Shown here piece after piece: positions 63,229 to 64,000 of a DNA stretch of 64,000 bases; position 1 is the stretch's first letter, and every line of letters starts with the position of its first letter. Below the pieces are notes generated by a model. That model saw only the letters and a program-made list of their open reading frames with translations. It was not told where the DNA came from and did not search any database. Source of the DNA: Myoxocephalus aenaeus (lineage: Eukaryota > Chordata > Actinopteri > Perciformes > Cottidae); the NCBI GenBank assembly GCA_038501785.1, contig JBAMJR010000097.1, forward strand, positions 3,535,001-3,599,000. Reading direction: 5' to 3'. The position numbers were made by a program, and so were the translations under genes.

Positions 63229-63400
63229 ATGGACGATGAGGAGGATGATGTGTTTGAGCCAGACCCCAATTTCTGGCGCACCGCATTCAGGGAGATAAAG
63301 TGTGAAGACCGGGGCACGCAGACACCTGGCCCTGCCCTGGCACACGACAACGGCATGCTGCCCTGTGGAGGCGCAGAGGAGCCCAGACCACTCTTCTACG
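63229..63400 (+). CDS. bmf: Bcl-2-modifying factor (Bmf), first coding exon, partial
   Basis: Bmf is a BH3-only pro-apoptotic protein. It is held at the actin/myosin V motor through dynein light chain 2 and binds anti-apoptotic Bcl-2 proteins when released. The exon encodes 57 codons plus one base, starting MDDEEDDVFEPDPNFW. The order of motifs matches vertebrate Bmf: an acidic DDVFxP start, a dynein-light-chain-type TQT site (DRGTQT, residues about 27-32), then GMLPCGGAEEPRPLFYG, which parallels the conserved MLPCG...EEPxRLFYG block. The exon ends at a GTGAGG donor (63401). Reading on past it gives a short tail and stop near 63460. The BH3 helix is encoded by a later exon outside the window. 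The mapped exon including its UTR is 63204-63400. Confidence 0.85.
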
Positions 63401-64000
63401 GTGAGGCTGATGACATGCCGTATTTCAAAAGAGAAAACGGAACATTGCCCTGTGCGTGATAACCAGTGTTATAAAACTCAAGCACGAGACTATAATGTGT
63501 GACTTACTGTGAGAAATGGGTAACAATGTTGCTGCACTGATCTCACCCCTGGCGCCTGATAGTCGCGATCACAGTGCCTTTTATGGTCTGTATGGAGTGT
63601 ACCCAGCTGCTTTGCTATTCAAAAGGCGCCAGACTGGCAGTGCGACTGAAAGGACGTGACAGTGTGCTTACCTGTGTAAGCAGCAACTGCACAGAGAAGT
63701 GATTATCAGTGACAGCAAAGTTACATTGGTGCCATATACTGTACACGCAGCTATTCCAAAGTAGCTCCATAACAACTCACTGACCTAAAAGCTGTGTCAT
63801 GTGAGTTTGTTGTGTATGAGTGACATATGAAACAACTAACTGACTCACAGTGTTTGATTACAAAAAAAAACACAGCTGGAAAAGCTGTGGTTAAAGCCAA
63901 GCGATCCGATTGGTCAAAGACACGTTCAACAATACTTGTCTGGGCTTTGTACCTGTTGCATCTTTGGCATAGATATAATCTCAGTAAAAACACCCTGCCA
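63401..64000 (+). other. bmf: bmf intron 2 (start)
   Basis: Noncoding sequence after the donor GTGAGG at 63401; the acceptor is not in the window. Confidence 0.5.

Overview
The window looks like teleost fish nuclear DNA. The main reasons are two intact, intronless, tandem cytochrome P450 genes of the fish CYP1C subfamily, many dinucleotide and tetranucleotide microsatellites, fish-type LINE 3' ends with GAATT tails, hAT-type and other inverted-repeat elements, and a Ty3/gypsy relic. Genes are sparse, and almost all of the coding sequence lies in three places.

Region 1 (about 7.3-14.6 kb, minus strand) holds the two CYP1C genes head to tail. The downstream copy (8258-9832, 524 aa) and the upstream copy (12232-13809, 525 aa) both keep the P450 landmarks: N-terminal anchor, LPGP hinge, I-helix, ExxR and the heme cysteine loop. 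Each has its own similar core promoter and a probable long 3' UTR. The 5' third and one block in the 3' half are almost identical between copies, while the middle has diverged, which points to gene conversion. Core dioxin-response motifs (GCGTG) are visible upstream of the upstream gene but not, by eye, in the spacer between the two genes.

Region 2 (about 32-45 kb) is a graveyard of damaged genes and mobile elements. It holds exons of a decayed adhesion-GPCR-like gene (minus strand), interrupted by a 2.4 kb block that is strongly C-rich on the plus strand and bounded by short inverted repeats. It also holds a 0.72 kb element with terminal inverted repeats, a 5'-truncated LINE with the end of its reverse transcriptase, a tRNA-like SINE relic, a short helix-turn-helix-like fragment, a gypsy gag relic with an internal deletion, a HECT-like pseudogene next to it, a small foldback and a possible solo LTR.

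Region 3 (about 60.9-64 kb, plus strand) is the 5' end of a BH3-only gene, bmf (Bcl-2-modifying factor). It has a CpG-rich TATA/CCAAT promoter, a noncoding first exon with a strong GTAAGTAAG donor at 61295, and the first coding exon (ATG at 63229). The BH3-coding exon lies beyond the window.

Between these, about 14.6-32 kb and 45.7-60.6 kb have no coding gene I can support. They hold microsatellites, short repeats, a few isolated splice-site-bounded candidates and stretches that look like conserved regulatory DNA. The CYP1C pair and bmf are not an operon or pathway unit; they are simply neighbours.
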